Shown piece by piece: positions 49,353-58,479 of a DNA stretch of 64,000 bases (the stretch's first letter is position 1; every line of letters begins with the position of its first letter). The DNA comes from Solwaraspora sp. WMMA2056 (GTDB lineage Bacteria; Actinomycetota; Actinomycetes; Mycobacteriales; Micromonosporaceae). A program made the position numbers and the translations under genes. The notes under the pieces were generated by a model. The model was not told the DNA's origin. It ran no database searches and saw nothing but the letters and a program-made list of their open reading frames with translations. Location: contig NZ_CP128360.1 of assembly GCF_030345095.1 (NCBI RefSeq), positions 3,596,001 through 3,660,000 of the forward strand. Direction: 5' to 3'.

Positions 49353-50678
49353 ATGGCCGACGAGCCGGTGCGACTGGAGATCCGGACGCTGGGCGGGTGC
49401 CTGTTCGACTCGCCGCTGGCCCGACTGCTGCTCGGGCGCAACACCAGCTGGCATTATGTCGACGAGTCCGACCGGGTGCTGCTCGACGACACCGTCGGGA
49501 TGCTCACCGGCCGGGGTCTGCCCATCGACGAGCTGCCCAGTCTCGAACCGGGCGGACCGCGACAGAAAATCTTCTTCGAGCCGGCCCGCACCCGGGTCGG
49601 GATCGTCACCTGCGGTGGGCTCTGCCCCGGCCTGAACAACGTCATCCGGGCTCTGGTGCTGGAGCTGACCACCGGCTACGGGGTGCGCCAGATCGTCGGT
49701 TTCCGCAACGGCTATCAAGGGCTGGTCGCCCGGTACGGCCACGACCCCGTCCCGCTGACCCCGGCGGTCGTCGACCGGATCGACGAGTACGGCGGCACGA
49801 TCCTCGGTACGTCGCGGGGCAACCAGGATCCGGAGGAGATCGCCGACACCCTCGACGAGCTCGGCATCGACATCCTGTTCGTGATCGGTGGCGACGGTTC
49901 GATGCGCGGCGCGTCACGGATCACCGAGGTGCTCGCCCGGCGGGGCCGGCCGGTCGCCGTCGTCGGGGTGCCGAAGACGATCGACAACGACATCCCGTAC
50001 ATCGATCAGAGCTTTGGTTTTCAGACGGCCGTCGCACGCGCCACCGAGGTGATCCGGGCCGCCCATGTGGAGGCCACCGCGTTCCCCGGCGGGATCGGGC
50101 TCGTACAGCTGATGGGCCGGCACTCGGGTTTCATCGCCTGCTACGCGGCCCTGGCCACCCACGACGCCGATTTCGTCCTGGTGCCTGAGGTGCCGTTCGC
50201 CCTGGACGGCCCGGGTGGTTTCCTGACGCACCTGCGTCGGCGGGTCGCCGACCGGGGGCACGCGACGGTCGTCGCCGCCGAGGGCGCCGGCCAGGAGCAT
50301 CTGGCCGGCGAACCTGTCGGCCACGACGCCTCCGGCAATCTGCGGCTGCACGATTTCGGCCGGTACCTGCGGCAGCGGATCGTCGAGGACTTCGCCGGGG
50401 CCGGGCGCGAGGCGAGTGTGAAGTACATCGACCCGAGTTACACGATCCGTGGCGTGCCGGCGAACCCGTACGACAGTGTCTACTGTATTCGGTTGGCGCA
50501 TGCGGCGGTGCACGCGGCGATGGCCGGTCGGACCGACCTGGTGGTGGGTCGGTGGCGGGGCAGGTTCGTGCACGTGCCGATGCCGTTGACGGTGAGCACC
50601 CGCAACCAGGTCGACCCGCACGGCGACCTGTGGCTGTCGGTCCTGGAGGCCACCGGTCAGCCGCCGCTGATTGCCTGA
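49353..50678 (+). CDS. 6-phosphofructokinase, clade X/group III type
   Basis: 441 residues from ATG 49353; the frame continues upstream to 49230 without recognisable content. PFK fold: TCGGLCPGLNNVIRAL, the nucleotide motif VIGGDGSMRGA, the catalytic PKTIDNDIPYID, and the fructose-6-P site LMGRHSGF. The Gly after GGD points to ATP as donor, while the Lys in PKTIDND is shared with pyrophosphate enzymes; this mix is known for clade X PFKs. An N-terminal extension of about 90 residues precedes the catalytic core. It phosphorylates fructose 6-phosphate in glycolysis. Gene alone. Confidence 0.9.
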   Translation: MADEPVRLEIRTLGGCLFDSPLARLLLGRNTSWHYVDESDRVLLDDTVGMLTGRGLPIDELPSLEPGGPRQKIFFEPARTRVGIVTCGGLCPGLNNVIRALVLELTTGYGVRQIVGFRNGYQGLVARYGHDPVPLTPAVVDRIDEYGGTILGTSRGNQDPEEIADTLDELGIDILFVIGGDGSMRGASRITEVLARRGRPVAVVGVPKTIDNDIPYIDQSFGFQTAVARATEVIRAAHVEATAFPGGIGLVQLMGRHSGFIACYAALATHDADFVLVPEVPFALDGPGGFLTHLRRRVADRGHATVVAAEGAGQEHLAGEPVGHDASGNLRLHDFGRYLRQRIVEDFAGAGREASVKYIDPSYTIRGVPANPYDSVYCIRLAHAAVHAAMAGRTDLVVGRWRGRFVHVPMPLTVSTRNQVDPHGDLWLSVLEATGQPPLIA

Positions 50679-50844
50679 TCGAGCGGCGGGAAGCCCGTGC
50701 CGGCGCACGCCGGGCCCCGGTGATTCGTCACTGATCTGTCATCGCTGTGATCACACTATGTGCGCATTGTCGTCGATTCTGGTTACGTACATGCGGGCAA
50801 CGACGCACGTCAGGTGCGCCAGGGCGTTGAGTGGTTGGGGAAAC

Positions 50845-53301
50845 ATGCCTACCGGTCAGGTGCAGCATGACCAGTTCGGAGACCTGCTCAGAACCCTCCG
50901 CTTGGAGCGGAAGCTGACCCAGGAGGAACTTGCCGAGGCGGCGGGTTCCAGCGTCCGCAGCATCCGGGAAATGGAGCGCGGCCGGGTGCGCAGCCCGCAA
51001 CGACGGACGGTGGTGTTGCTCGCCGATGCCCTGCGGCTGGCCGGGGCGGACCGCGACCGCTTCGTCGCCCTGGCCCGGGCCGAGCGGCAGCCGCGCGAGG
51101 GCGGCACGGTGCCGCACGAGGGCCAGGCGGTGGTCGTACCCGGGGAACTGCCCTCCGCGGTCCCGGACCTGACCGGCCGGACGGAGATCCTGCAACGGCT
51201 CGCGGCGCTGGCCACCGAGGTTGCCGCCGGGCGTTCGGACACCGCCTCGGTGGTGGTGTTGCACGGGCCGCCGGGGATCGGTAAGACCAGTCTCGCCGTG
51301 GTGGCCGGACATCGGCTCAGCGGTGCCTTCGCCGGCGGCCAGCTCTTCGTCGACCTGCAGAGCGCCTCGCCGGACGGACCCCTCGACCCGGCCGAGGCGC
51401 TGGCCGGGCTGCTGCGGTCGCTCGGGGTGCCGGACAGCAGGGTGCCGGTGTCGCCGGCCGAGCGGGGCGGCCTGTTCCGCACCCTGACCCGGGACCGGCC
51501 GCTGCTGGTGATCCTGGACAACGCCGCAGACGAGGCACAGGTACGTGCACTGTTGCCGGCCGGGCGGGGATGCCTCGTGCTGGTGACCTGTCGGCGTCCG
51601 CTGGCCGGCCTGGCCGGCGCGGTCCGCCAGCCGCTCGACCTGCTTGACCCGGCGGCCGGTCGAGCGCTGCTCGCGGCGATCGTCGGCGCCGACCGGATCG
51701 CCGCCGAGCCGGCCGCCGCCGACCAACTCGTCACCCTCTGCGGACAGCTGCCGCTGGCCGTGCGGATCGCCGGCAACCGGCTCGCCAGCCGACCACAATG
51801 GTCAGTAGCGTGGCTGGTGGACCTGCTCCGCGACGAACGTCGAAGGCTGACCGTCCTGACCGCCGGGGACCTGGGCGTGCGGTCGGCGTTCGAGGTCTCG
51901 TACCGGCAACTGGACCCGGTGATCGCGCGAGTGTTTCGGCGGGCCTCACTGATCCCCGGCACCGATTTCGCACCCGCGCTGGTCGCCGTCGTGGCCGGCA
52001 TCGACGAGGAGACCGCGTCGACGGCCCTGGAGGAGCTGGTCGAGGCGGGTCTCCTCCTGACCCTCGGCGACCGGTACCAGTTCCACGACCTGGTCCGGCT
52101 CTACGCCAAGGAACGCCTCGACGCCGAGGAACCGCAGACCCGCCGGACGGCGGCGCACGAACGGATGATCGGCTGGCTGCTGCTGCGTACCCGGCAGGCC
52201 GGGGTGATGTTCGAACCGGACGCCGGTCGGGCCGACTCCCCGTTCGACGCGGGGCGGCCCGATTCCCCGTTCGATGCCGGTCGGGCCGATTCCCCGTTCG
52301 ACGACGATCGGGCGGCGGCGTACTGGCTGAACCGGGAGTCCGGCAACTGGCTGGCGGCGCTGCGCTACGCCGCCCGGTGTGGCCGACACGCCGACGTGGT
52401 CGCGGTCGCCAGGGCGTTGCACTGGTACTCCGACGCCAACAGTCACCGGCACCCCTGGGAAGAGATCTTCGCGCTGGCGGTCGCCGCGGCCCGAGCCGTC
52501 GGCAGCCCTCGCGACGAGGCCGTACTGCTGAACTTCCTGGGTTGGGCCCAGTACTTCTGCCAGGACCGCAACCTCGACGGGCTGGCCACCCTGGACCGGG
52601 CGCTGGACCTGGCCCGGCGGATCGGGGACCGCCGGGAGCAGGCGTGGGCACTGACCTACACCGCCGCGGTCCTGGTCCGCACCGGCCGCGCCGAGTCGGC
52701 AGTCGACCACAGCCGCCGGGCGGTCGGGCTGTTTCGCGAGATCGGGTACGCCCTCGGCGAGCAGAGCGCGGCGAGTGCGCAGGCGGGGTCGCTGGCCGCG
52801 CTCGGCCGGTTCGCCGAAGCGGCCGAGTTGCACCGCGAGGTGCTGGCGTTCCACGGCCGGGGCACCGGGCTCAGCCGGACCGGCGCGGCGGTGGCCCGGG
52901 CCGGCGCGATGATGAGTCTCGGGGCGGATCTGGCCGGGATGGGCCGGCTGCGGGAGGCCGCCGACGAGTACGCCCGCGCCCGGCGGGTGTTCAACCGGTG
53001 CGGCGCGACGTTCAGCGAGGCCAGCGCCGTCCACCGGTACGGGCTCGTGCTCGCGGCGTTGGGTGAGGCAGACGCGGCGGCCGAGGCGCTGCGCGCAGCG
53101 CTGGCCCTCTACGCGGCACTGTCCTGCCCGTGGTGGGAGGCACAGACGCTGGACGCGCTCGCGGCGCTGGCCGGCGCGGCCTCGGACCGGGCCGCCGCCC
53201 GCCTGCTGCGCCAGCGGGCGCTCGACCGCTGTGGCGAACTGGACGCCCCGCAGGTGCGGGCCCTGCGCGCCACGCTGCGACTCGAACTGGCCGAGCCCTG
53301 A
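50845..53301 (+). CDS. XRE/NB-ARC/TPR regulator
   Basis: 818 residues from ATG 50845 (QFGDLLRTLRLERKLTQEELAEAAGSS directly follows). Domains: XRE HTH (about 8-65), NB-ARC ATPase (about 110-400) with P-loop VVLHGPPGIGKTSLAV and LLVILDN, a winged-helix segment ending FHDLVRLYAKERL, then TPR repeats (about 500-800). Proteins of this type are STAND switches that control antibiotic or development genes; SARP-like domains are absent here. Three tandem copies of a 9-residue unit GRADSPFDA (about 461-487) lie between the NB-ARC and the TPRs. No target can be read from the neighbours. Confidence 0.87.
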   Translation: MPTGQVQHDQFGDLLRTLRLERKLTQEELAEAAGSSVRSIREMERGRVRSPQRRTVVLLADALRLAGADRDRFVALARAERQPREGGTVPHEGQAVVVPGELPSAVPDLTGRTEILQRLAALATEVAAGRSDTASVVVLHGPPGIGKTSLAVVAGHRLSGAFAGGQLFVDLQSASPDGPLDPAEALAGLLRSLGVPDSRVPVSPAERGGLFRTLTRDRPLLVILDNAADEAQVRALLPAGRGCLVLVTCRRPLAGLAGAVRQPLDLLDPAAGRALLAAIVGADRIAAEPAAADQLVTLCGQLPLAVRIAGNRLASRPQWSVAWLVDLLRDERRRLTVLTAGDLGVRSAFEVSYRQLDPVIARVFRRASLIPGTDFAPALVAVVAGIDEETASTALEELVEAGLLLTLGDRYQFHDLVRLYAKERLDAEEPQTRRTAAHERMIGWLLLRTRQAGVMFEPDAGRADSPFDAGRPDSPFDAGRADSPFDDDRAAAYWLNRESGNWLAALRYAARCGRHADVVAVARALHWYSDANSHRHPWEEIFALAVAAARAVGSPRDEAVLLNFLGWAQYFCQDRNLDGLATLDRALDLARRIGDRREQAWALTYTAAVLVRTGRAESAVDHSRRAVGLFREIGYALGEQSAASAQAGSLAALGRFAEAAELHREVLAFHGRGTGLSRTGAAVARAGAMMSLGADLAGMGRLREAADEYARARRVFNRCGATFSEASAVHRYGLVLAALGEADAAAEALRAALALYAALSCPWWEAQTLDALAALAGAASDRAAARLLRQRALDRCGELDAPQVRALRATLRLELAEP
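52225..52305 (+). repeat. 27-bp in-frame tandem repeat, three copies
   Basis: The unit encodes GRADSPFDA, with GRPDSPFDA in the middle copy and the last ending DD. Synonymous changes (GACTCC versus GATTCC) show the copies are not fresh. It forms a linker in the XRE/NB-ARC/TPR protein and could vary in copy number between strains. Confidence 0.8.
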
Positions 53302-53362
53302 TCTGCGGACGCGCACCGGGCCCCGCCGGTGATGCGGCAGGGCCCGGCGCCAGTGGGCAGGG

Positions 53363-54877
53363 TCAGTTGCAGGTAGTGCCGTTGAGAGTGAAGGGTGTCG
53401 GGGTGGCGGGGGAGCCGTCAGCGGTGTAGCCGAAGTTGACGGCACCGCCGGTCGGGATGGCGGCGTTGTGGCTCTCGTTGGTGACGGTCACCGCCGATCC
53501 GGTCTGCTGGAAGACGCCGTTCCAGTGACCCTGCAGGAGCTGCCCGCCGGGGAATGTCCAGCCCACCGACCAGCCGTTGACGGCCGGGCCGTCGTTGTAG
53601 ACGGTGACGCTGGCGGTGTAGCCGGTGCCCCACGAGTCGGTGACGACGAAGGAGACCCGGCAGCTGCTGGCGATCGCCGTCGCCGGCACCAGGTTGCCGT
53701 AGTCGTCGCGGGCGGTGGCGAAGTCCTGGAACCCGAAGCCCGGTCCGGCCGACCGGGTGGTGGTGCCGGCGGCGAGCACGGTGCCGTCGGGGTTGACGAA
53801 GTAGACCGGGCCGCCGCTGTCGCCGCCCCGGGCGGAGTCGTGGCCGTCGAGCTGGGTGGCTTCGACGAGGTCCTCGATGTCGGTGTAGTGGTAGTCGACC
53901 CGCAGGTTGCAGATGGGTCCGCCGAGCACTCCCGCCGAGGTGTACCCGGACTGGCACAGCAGCTGACCGGGGAAGACCTCGGTCCAGCCGACCACTTCGG
54001 CGCGGACCTCGTCGTGCTGACCGCCGACGTAGATGTGGTCGCCGGGTGCCGACGTCGAGATGATCATCGTGTCGTGGTCGTCGTTGCTGTCGACCGCGTA
54101 GCCGATCAGCGTGCCGGTGCCGGTGGTGGTGTCCCAGCCGGTGTGCCAGACCGAGCCGATCGACCCGCAGTGCTCGGCGGTCAGGATGTAGCCGGCGGTG
54201 GTGTCCGCGTCACGTACGCCGAAGCCGGCGGTGCACCAGGGCCCGGCGGGCCCGATGCCGGCCCCGCCGTCGAACGGTGCGTCGTCGTCGGTCCGCGACC
54301 GTTCGACCATCTGGTCGCGTTCGACGAAGGTGGTACGGACACCGGTCTCCGGCAGGGTCGGCAGCTCGGTGCTCGAGCTGTAGTCGACGCCGATCTCGAT
54401 GCCGGTGCCATCGGTACGCAGCCGGACCGAGTGGCTGGCGTCGGTCGGGTCGGCCTCCACTACCGGGGCGATCCGGGCGGCTGCCGTACGCAGTTCGGCG
54501 CGGGAGTAGGTGGCGTCGGCCACCTCGACCGGCGCGGTGCGGCGGGCGGCGGCGACGGCCGCGGCGATGTCGGCGGGCGGCTCTCCCTTCCACCACAGGG
54601 TGACCTGGTCGTCGACCAGGCCGATGCCGGCGTAGCCACGGCCCGGCGCACGGTCGACCGCGGTGCGGATCACGTTGGCCGCGTCGACCAGCGGAGCCTG
54701 GGCGACCATCCGGTCCAGGGTCGGTGCCGGGATGAGGTCGAGGATGGACTCGGTGGTCCCGGCCGGCTCCGGCTGGTGGGCCTCGGCGCTGGCGGAGGTG
54801 GGACCGGTGAGCGCGGTCGTGCCGACCATCGCTGCGACGACCACCGCAAGGGTGGTCACTGTTCGAACTGATGCCAT
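53363..54877 (-). CDS. Secreted S1-family protease with CBM2-type domain
   Basis: 504 residues. Signal peptide about 1-31, then a propeptide of about 180 residues rich in Ala and Asp as in streptogrisin-type proteases. Catalytic domain: WCTAGFGVRD, His in GYILTAEHCGS, Asp in NDDHDTMII, Ser in ARGGDSGGPVYF. The C-terminal about 105 residues from SSCRVSFVVTDSWGTGYTASV to GTTCN form a CBM2 cellulose/chitin-binding type module with conserved Trp (GWSVGWTFPGG, QGHWNG) and end Cys pair. It should bind plant or fungal wall polymer while digesting protein. Confidence 0.92.
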   Translation of the reverse strand: MASVRTVTTLAVVVAAMVGTTALTGPTSASAEAHQPEPAGTTESILDLIPAPTLDRMVAQAPLVDAANVIRTAVDRAPGRGYAGIGLVDDQVTLWWKGEPPADIAAAVAAARRTAPVEVADATYSRAELRTAAARIAPVVEADPTDASHSVRLRTDGTGIEIGVDYSSSTELPTLPETGVRTTFVERDQMVERSRTDDDAPFDGGAGIGPAGPWCTAGFGVRDADTTAGYILTAEHCGSIGSVWHTGWDTTTGTGTLIGYAVDSNDDHDTMIISTSAPGDHIYVGGQHDEVRAEVVGWTEVFPGQLLCQSGYTSAGVLGGPICNLRVDYHYTDIEDLVEATQLDGHDSARGGDSGGPVYFVNPDGTVLAAGTTTRSAGPGFGFQDFATARDDYGNLVPATAIASSCRVSFVVTDSWGTGYTASVTVYNDGPAVNGWSVGWTFPGGQLLQGHWNGVFQQTGSAVTVTNESHNAAIPTGGAVNFGYTADGSPATPTPFTLNGTTCN

Positions 54878-54994
54878 GACGATCAGTCAAGCGACGTCTG
54901 ATGTGGGGAGACAGGCAGGACGCCCGGCAGGAGTCATCCTGCCGGGCGTCCTGCCGGTAGTTACGTACCGGCACATGGCCGGGCCGAGGTCGGC

Positions 54995-56080
54995 TCACCA
55001 CCACTGGCGTACGGTCACGGTCGCGGCTCCGCCGTTGTCACTGAGGTTGTTGTCGTTGATCGTGACCTGGAACCTGCCGCCTACCTGCCCGGCTGTTTCG
55101 TAGAGCAGGCACGGCGAGGTCGACGGGGTGCCGGTGTCCCGGGTGCCGACGATCGGGAACCAGCTGCCGGCCTCGTACCATCCGCGTCCGCTGACGAAGG
55201 TCGCGCCGGCCGTCACCGAGCCGATGAGCGAGTAGGGAGGCTCACCGGGCGCCGGGTAGCCGGGTACGGCGTGCTGCCAGGAGTACCCGTGCACCGGCTT
55301 GACGTTGCCCCAGAAGTCGGTCCTGATCTCCCCGGTCGCGTCGACGCGCAGGGCGTCGCCGTCCTCCAGGCCATGCTCCGCCAACCAGGGGTTCACCAGG
55401 TTGCCGGCGGCGGACCAGGGGTCGGACGTGTGGTTCGGCGTGGTCATGGGCGGCTGGCATCTCCGCAGGGTCGACGACTCCGGGGGCAGCAGGTAGCCGG
55501 TTTCGCGGCGGTACAGGCCCCAACCGGCTGCGGGCGAGCTGTAACCCGTGACGCGGTTCCAGGTCGCCAGGGCGGCGTTGTCCTCGGTCGCGGGGTTCCA
55601 GTAGCTGTAGAAGGCCATCCCGCCGCCGACTGGTAGCGCGATCGGCACGTACCCCTCGATCCGGAACAGCGTGTACTCGTGGCCGGATGTCTTGCGGTCG
55701 CCGACGTTGCCGGCCCAGTTGGGGTCGGTGGTGAGGAAGTTGTCCGCGCGGTCGGGGCTCCACCAGTGGTAGAGCGGGGTGGTGCCGGCCGGCCGGGGGT
55801 TGTCGGGGTTGAAGACGTGCCCTTGGATGCCGACGCTGTGGTAGAGCGGGTCGGGCGCGCAGCCGGCGAGGCGGAAGTACTTGCAGGTCCACGCCGACTG
55901 GCTGGTGGTGAAGTAGTCGCCCCGGGCGGGGCTGAAGAAGGTGACGAGCGGGACCAGGGTGGGGCCGCCGGCGGTGGCCGGCGGTGCCGCGAGGGTCACC
56001 GCACCCGCCGTCGCGATCACTCCGGTGACGATCCCGGCGGCCAGCAGGCTCCGGATTCGGGCTAACGCAGTGGTGAACAT
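54995..56080 (-). CDS. Secreted protein with DUF5648-like repeats and lectin-like C-terminus
   Basis: 361 residues, signal peptide ending ATAGG. Residues about 45-205 show three repeats of the DUF5648 type (FSPARGDYFTTSQSAW, YHWWSPDRADNFLTTDPNW, FYSYWNPATEDNAALATWN), a beta-propeller-like module seen in secreted actinobacterial enzymes. The rest contains two Trp-rich segments and ends GRFQVTINDNNLSDNGGAATVTVRQW, which resembles the calcium-dependent sugar site of LecA/PA-IL-like lectins (NDNxxxDN). No catalytic residues are evident. It may bind glycans at the cell surface or in the medium. Confidence 0.75.
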   Translation of the reverse strand: MFTTALARIRSLLAAGIVTGVIATAGAVTLAAPPATAGGPTLVPLVTFFSPARGDYFTTSQSAWTCKYFRLAGCAPDPLYHSVGIQGHVFNPDNPRPAGTTPLYHWWSPDRADNFLTTDPNWAGNVGDRKTSGHEYTLFRIEGYVPIALPVGGGMAFYSYWNPATEDNAALATWNRVTGYSSPAAGWGLYRRETGYLLPPESSTLRRCQPPMTTPNHTSDPWSAAGNLVNPWLAEHGLEDGDALRVDATGEIRTDFWGNVKPVHGYSWQHAVPGYPAPGEPPYSLIGSVTAGATFVSGRGWYEAGSWFPIVGTRDTGTPSTSPCLLYETAGQVGGRFQVTINDNNLSDNGGAATVTVRQWW

Positions 56081-56230
56081 CGATCATCCTCGTGGGGCTG
56101 AAGGTGGCGAAACCAGGCACAGTCCAGCACCGGATCCCGGAGGTTGGCGTGAGTAGCGCGCCGCTCAAATCCGTGCGGCGGCTACTCACCCGGCGGTCGG
56201 CCGGGGATGTCCGCTGCCGGCCCACCCCCT

Positions 56231-56266
56231 TTCTTGTACGCTTGTACATGTACGTGTGTACAAGAA
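56231..56266. promoter_or_regulatory. Near-palindromic operator at the SMR/TetR promoter
   Basis: 36 bp with end arms TTCTTGTAC and GTACAAGAA and a perfect central palindrome GTACATGTAC, all with the centre at 56248.5; TTGTAC or GTACAA occurs on each side. It is 13 bp before the ATG of the SMR gene, overlapping the likely promoter. The TetR encoded next is the natural ligand-responsive binder. Confidence 0.7.
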
Positions 56267-56278
56267 CAGGAGACGATC

Positions 56279-56599
56279 ATGGCGTACGTGTTCCTCGCTG
56301 CCGCGATCACCGCTGAGGTGATCGGGACGAGTCTGCTCAAGTCGACCCACGGGTTCACCCGGCTGTGGCCGACGCTCACCCTGGTCGCGGCGTACGTCGC
56401 CGCGTTCGCCTGCCTCGCCCAGGCGGTGAAGACGATCCCGGTCGGTGTTGCGTACGCGCTGTGGGCCGGGCTCGGCACGGCGGCCATCGCCGCGATCGGC
56501 GCGACGTTCCTGGGTGAGCCGTTGACCCTGGCGAAGGTGACCGGGATCGGGCTGGTCATCGCCGGTGTGGTGGTGCTCAACCTGGGCGGTGCCCATTGA
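56279..56599 (+). CDS. SMR-family small multidrug efflux pump
   Basis: 106 residues, four membrane helices, standard for EmrE/QacE. ATG 56279 follows ACAGGAGACG. The essential membrane Glu is Glu13 in AAAITAEVIGTSLLK and the conserved YALWAGLG of helix 3 is present. It should exchange protons for quaternary ammonium or similar cations as an antiparallel dimer. It overlaps the TetR gene by 4 bp (TTGA), so repressor and pump are made from one message. Confidence 0.93.
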   Translation: MAYVFLAAAITAEVIGTSLLKSTHGFTRLWPTLTLVAAYVAAFACLAQAVKTIPVGVAYALWAGLGTAAIAAIGATFLGEPLTLAKVTGIGLVIAGVVVLNLGGAH

Positions 56600-57234
56600 C
56601 CGCCGACCCGGGTGGCGCGGCCAGCCGCCGTCCGGCGCGGCCCCGGGATCCGGAGGGTCGCCGCCGGGCGCTGGCCGCCGCAACCCTGGAGGTGGTCGCC
56701 GAGGTCGGCATCGGGCGGACCACGCACCGGGCGGTCGCCGCCCGCGCCGGTGTCCCGCTCGGGGCGACCACCTACTACTTTCCGACCCTGGCCGATCTGA
56801 TCGTGGCCGGGCTGCGGCAGGCGCAGACGGACGTCGAGGCCGAGTTGAGCCGCTGGGCCGATCAGCTCGGCGACGGCACCGAGCTGCCGGCCCGGCTCAC
56901 CGGGCTGATCGGGGAGTACCTGGCCGACCGGGGCCGGGCACTGACCGAGCTGGAGCTGTACCTGGCCGCAGCCCGCAGCCCCGAGCTGCGGCCACTGGCC
57001 CGCGCCTGGCGGGACCGTCTCTGCGAGATCCTGACACCGCTGACCGGCGACCGCGCGGCGTACGCGGTCGCCGTCTTCGTCGACGGTGTCCTGCTACAAC
57101 ACTTCGCCATCGGTGAGCCGCTGGACACCGCCGCCGTCGAGTCGTCGATCGCCGCCCTGGTCAGGATGGATCAGCCGGCTGCTGCTCGTGGTCGTCGGGC
57201 TGCTGCTGGTCGGCCGGCTGCCCGTCGGGGGTGA
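56596..57234 (+). CDS. TetR-family regulator of the SMR pump
   Basis: 212 residues from TTG 56596, which overlaps the pump stop. HTH: RRRALAAATLEVVAEVGIGRTTHRAVAARAGVPLGATTYYFPTLADLIVAGL. The ligand domain is helical with EYLADRGRALTELELYLAAARSPELRPLARAWRD, similar to TetR_C-type repressors of SMR pumps. The last about 25 residues are Arg/Ala-rich and lie over the 3' end of the convergent gene for 74 bp. Autoregulation through the 36-bp operator is likely. Confidence 0.87.
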   Translation: MTADPGGAASRRPARPRDPEGRRRALAAATLEVVAEVGIGRTTHRAVAARAGVPLGATTYYFPTLADLIVAGLRQAQTDVEAELSRWADQLGDGTELPARLTGLIGEYLADRGRALTELELYLAAARSPELRPLARAWRDRLCEILTPLTGDRAAYAVAVFVDGVLLQHFAIGEPLDTAAVESSIAALVRMDQPAAARGRRAAAGRPAARRG

Positions 57235-57694
57235 CGGCGGCCGGCCCGTCCGGAGTGACAGCGGCCGGCTGGTCGTCCGGCTCGGCGGCGATCATCGTGG
57301 TGGTGTCGTCGATCAGGTCGGCCAGCCCGGCAGGGCTGAGCCCTTCGTCGGTGACCAGGGCGACGACCAGCAGCGTCTGCGCGGTGATGGTCTCGGCGGT
57401 GGCGGGCAGGGTGTCGTGCTGGCCGAGGGCGGCGTACATCAGGGTTTCCGCCACGGTCGGGTCGATGGCGGTGCCGGCCGGGTCGAAGCGCTCCCGGACG
57501 CTGGCGACGAAGCGGATCACCGGGGCCGGTTCGTCGGGCCGGAAGCGTCGGTCCACGGTGAGGACGAACAGTCCGCTGAGCAGGTCGAGGTATTCCTGCC
57601 ACTGGTCGTCGTCGAAGCGGGCGAGTTGGCGTTCGTGTGCGCCGGTCTGCCCGGCGACCAGGTAGGTCAGGGCGGCGGTGGGTGCGCTGGTCAC
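57161..57694 (-). CDS. Hypothetical protein, last gene of a three-gene operon
   Basis: 177 residues from GTG 57694 with GGAGGAG 5 nt upstream. Residues about 1-130 are helical (YLVAGQTGAHERQLARFDDDQWQEYLDLLSGLFVLTVDRRF, VAETLMYAALGQ); the C-terminal about 40 residues are Gln/Pro/Asp-rich and lie antisense to the TetR 3' end. GTGA overlap with the preceding gene. Unknown family. Confidence 0.7.
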   Translation of the reverse strand: MTSAPTAALTYLVAGQTGAHERQLARFDDDQWQEYLDLLSGLFVLTVDRRFRPDEPAPVIRFVASVRERFDPAGTAIDPTVAETLMYAALGQHDTLPATAETITAQTLLVVALVTDEGLSPAGLADLIDDTTTMIAAEPDDQPAAVTPDGPAAVTPDGQPADQQQPDDHEQQPADPS

Positions 57695-58479
57695 CGGCTC
57701 CTCCAGGTGCGAAAGGCGTCTTCCCAGATGTGGTGGCGGACGAGCTGCCAGAAGGTGCGGAACCTGACGTGGTGGCGGCCGGTGGCGACCAGCGACGCGG
57801 CGGTACGGGCGGCGACTCCGCGTACCTCGGTCGGTGGCTGCCGCCCGGCGGAGTCGGCGCCGTCGTCGGGTGGATCGCCGTCGGCGGTGGCGGTGGCGGG
57901 TGGGGTGCCGGTGAGCGGGCGTCGGGCGGCCAGCCGGCGCAGCCGCTGGTGCGGCGGGTCGTCGCCGTTGGCGAGGGCGTTGAAGTAGCGGTCGAGGGCG
58001 CCGGTGCCGACGCCGAGGCTGCCGCCGAGCTGGTCGAGGCGGGCCAGGGCGGTGCGCAGCCGGGCGGCGGCGGCCTGGGCGTACGGGTCGTCGCTGCGGG
58101 CGAGGCGGTCGGCGGCGGCCACCACCCGGGGTCGGGCGTCGCCGGTGGTGCCGGCGGCGTGGGTGGCGTGCTCGCGGGCGGTCCGCAGGCCGCGCATGAT
58201 GGTGGCGACGCCGACCGGGCGGCTGCCGGGCAGCTGCGGCCGGGCGACGGTGACGGCGTCGAAGACTTCGCCGTACGCCTCCCACGCCTGGTGCAGGGCT
58301 TCCTCGTAGCGGTCGACGGCGAGCCGGGCGTCCGGGGCGAGCGTGTGGGCGTCGCCAAGCTGCTCGGTGACGTGGGTGACGGCGGTCTCCAGGGCCAGGC
58401 AGACCGCCCGGAGCGCGCCGATCGTGTCGGCGGCGACCTGCAGGGCTGCGGCGTCGGCGGCGTACTCCCGGGTGCTCAT
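57691..58479 (-). CDS. Hypothetical helical protein, middle gene of the operon
   Basis: 262 residues from ATG 58479, which overlaps the upstream gene by 4 bp and has CAGGT before it. Residues 1-180 are a run of helices (VAADTIGALRAVCLALETAVTHVTEQLG, YEEALHQAWEAYGEVFDAV, PYAQAAAARLRTALARLDQL) consistent with a helical bundle. The C-terminus is basic and aromatic (GRHHVRFRTFWQLVRHHIWEDAFRTW), possibly nucleic acid or partner-binding. No signal or membrane segment; no known family. Confidence 0.7.
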   Translation of the reverse strand: MSTREYAADAAALQVAADTIGALRAVCLALETAVTHVTEQLGDAHTLAPDARLAVDRYEEALHQAWEAYGEVFDAVTVARPQLPGSRPVGVATIMRGLRTAREHATHAAGTTGDARPRVVAAADRLARSDDPYAQAAAARLRTALARLDQLGGSLGVGTGALDRYFNALANGDDPPHQRLRRLAARRPLTGTPPATATADGDPPDDGADSAGRQPPTEVRGVAARTAASLVATGRHHVRFRTFWQLVRHHIWEDAFRTWRSR

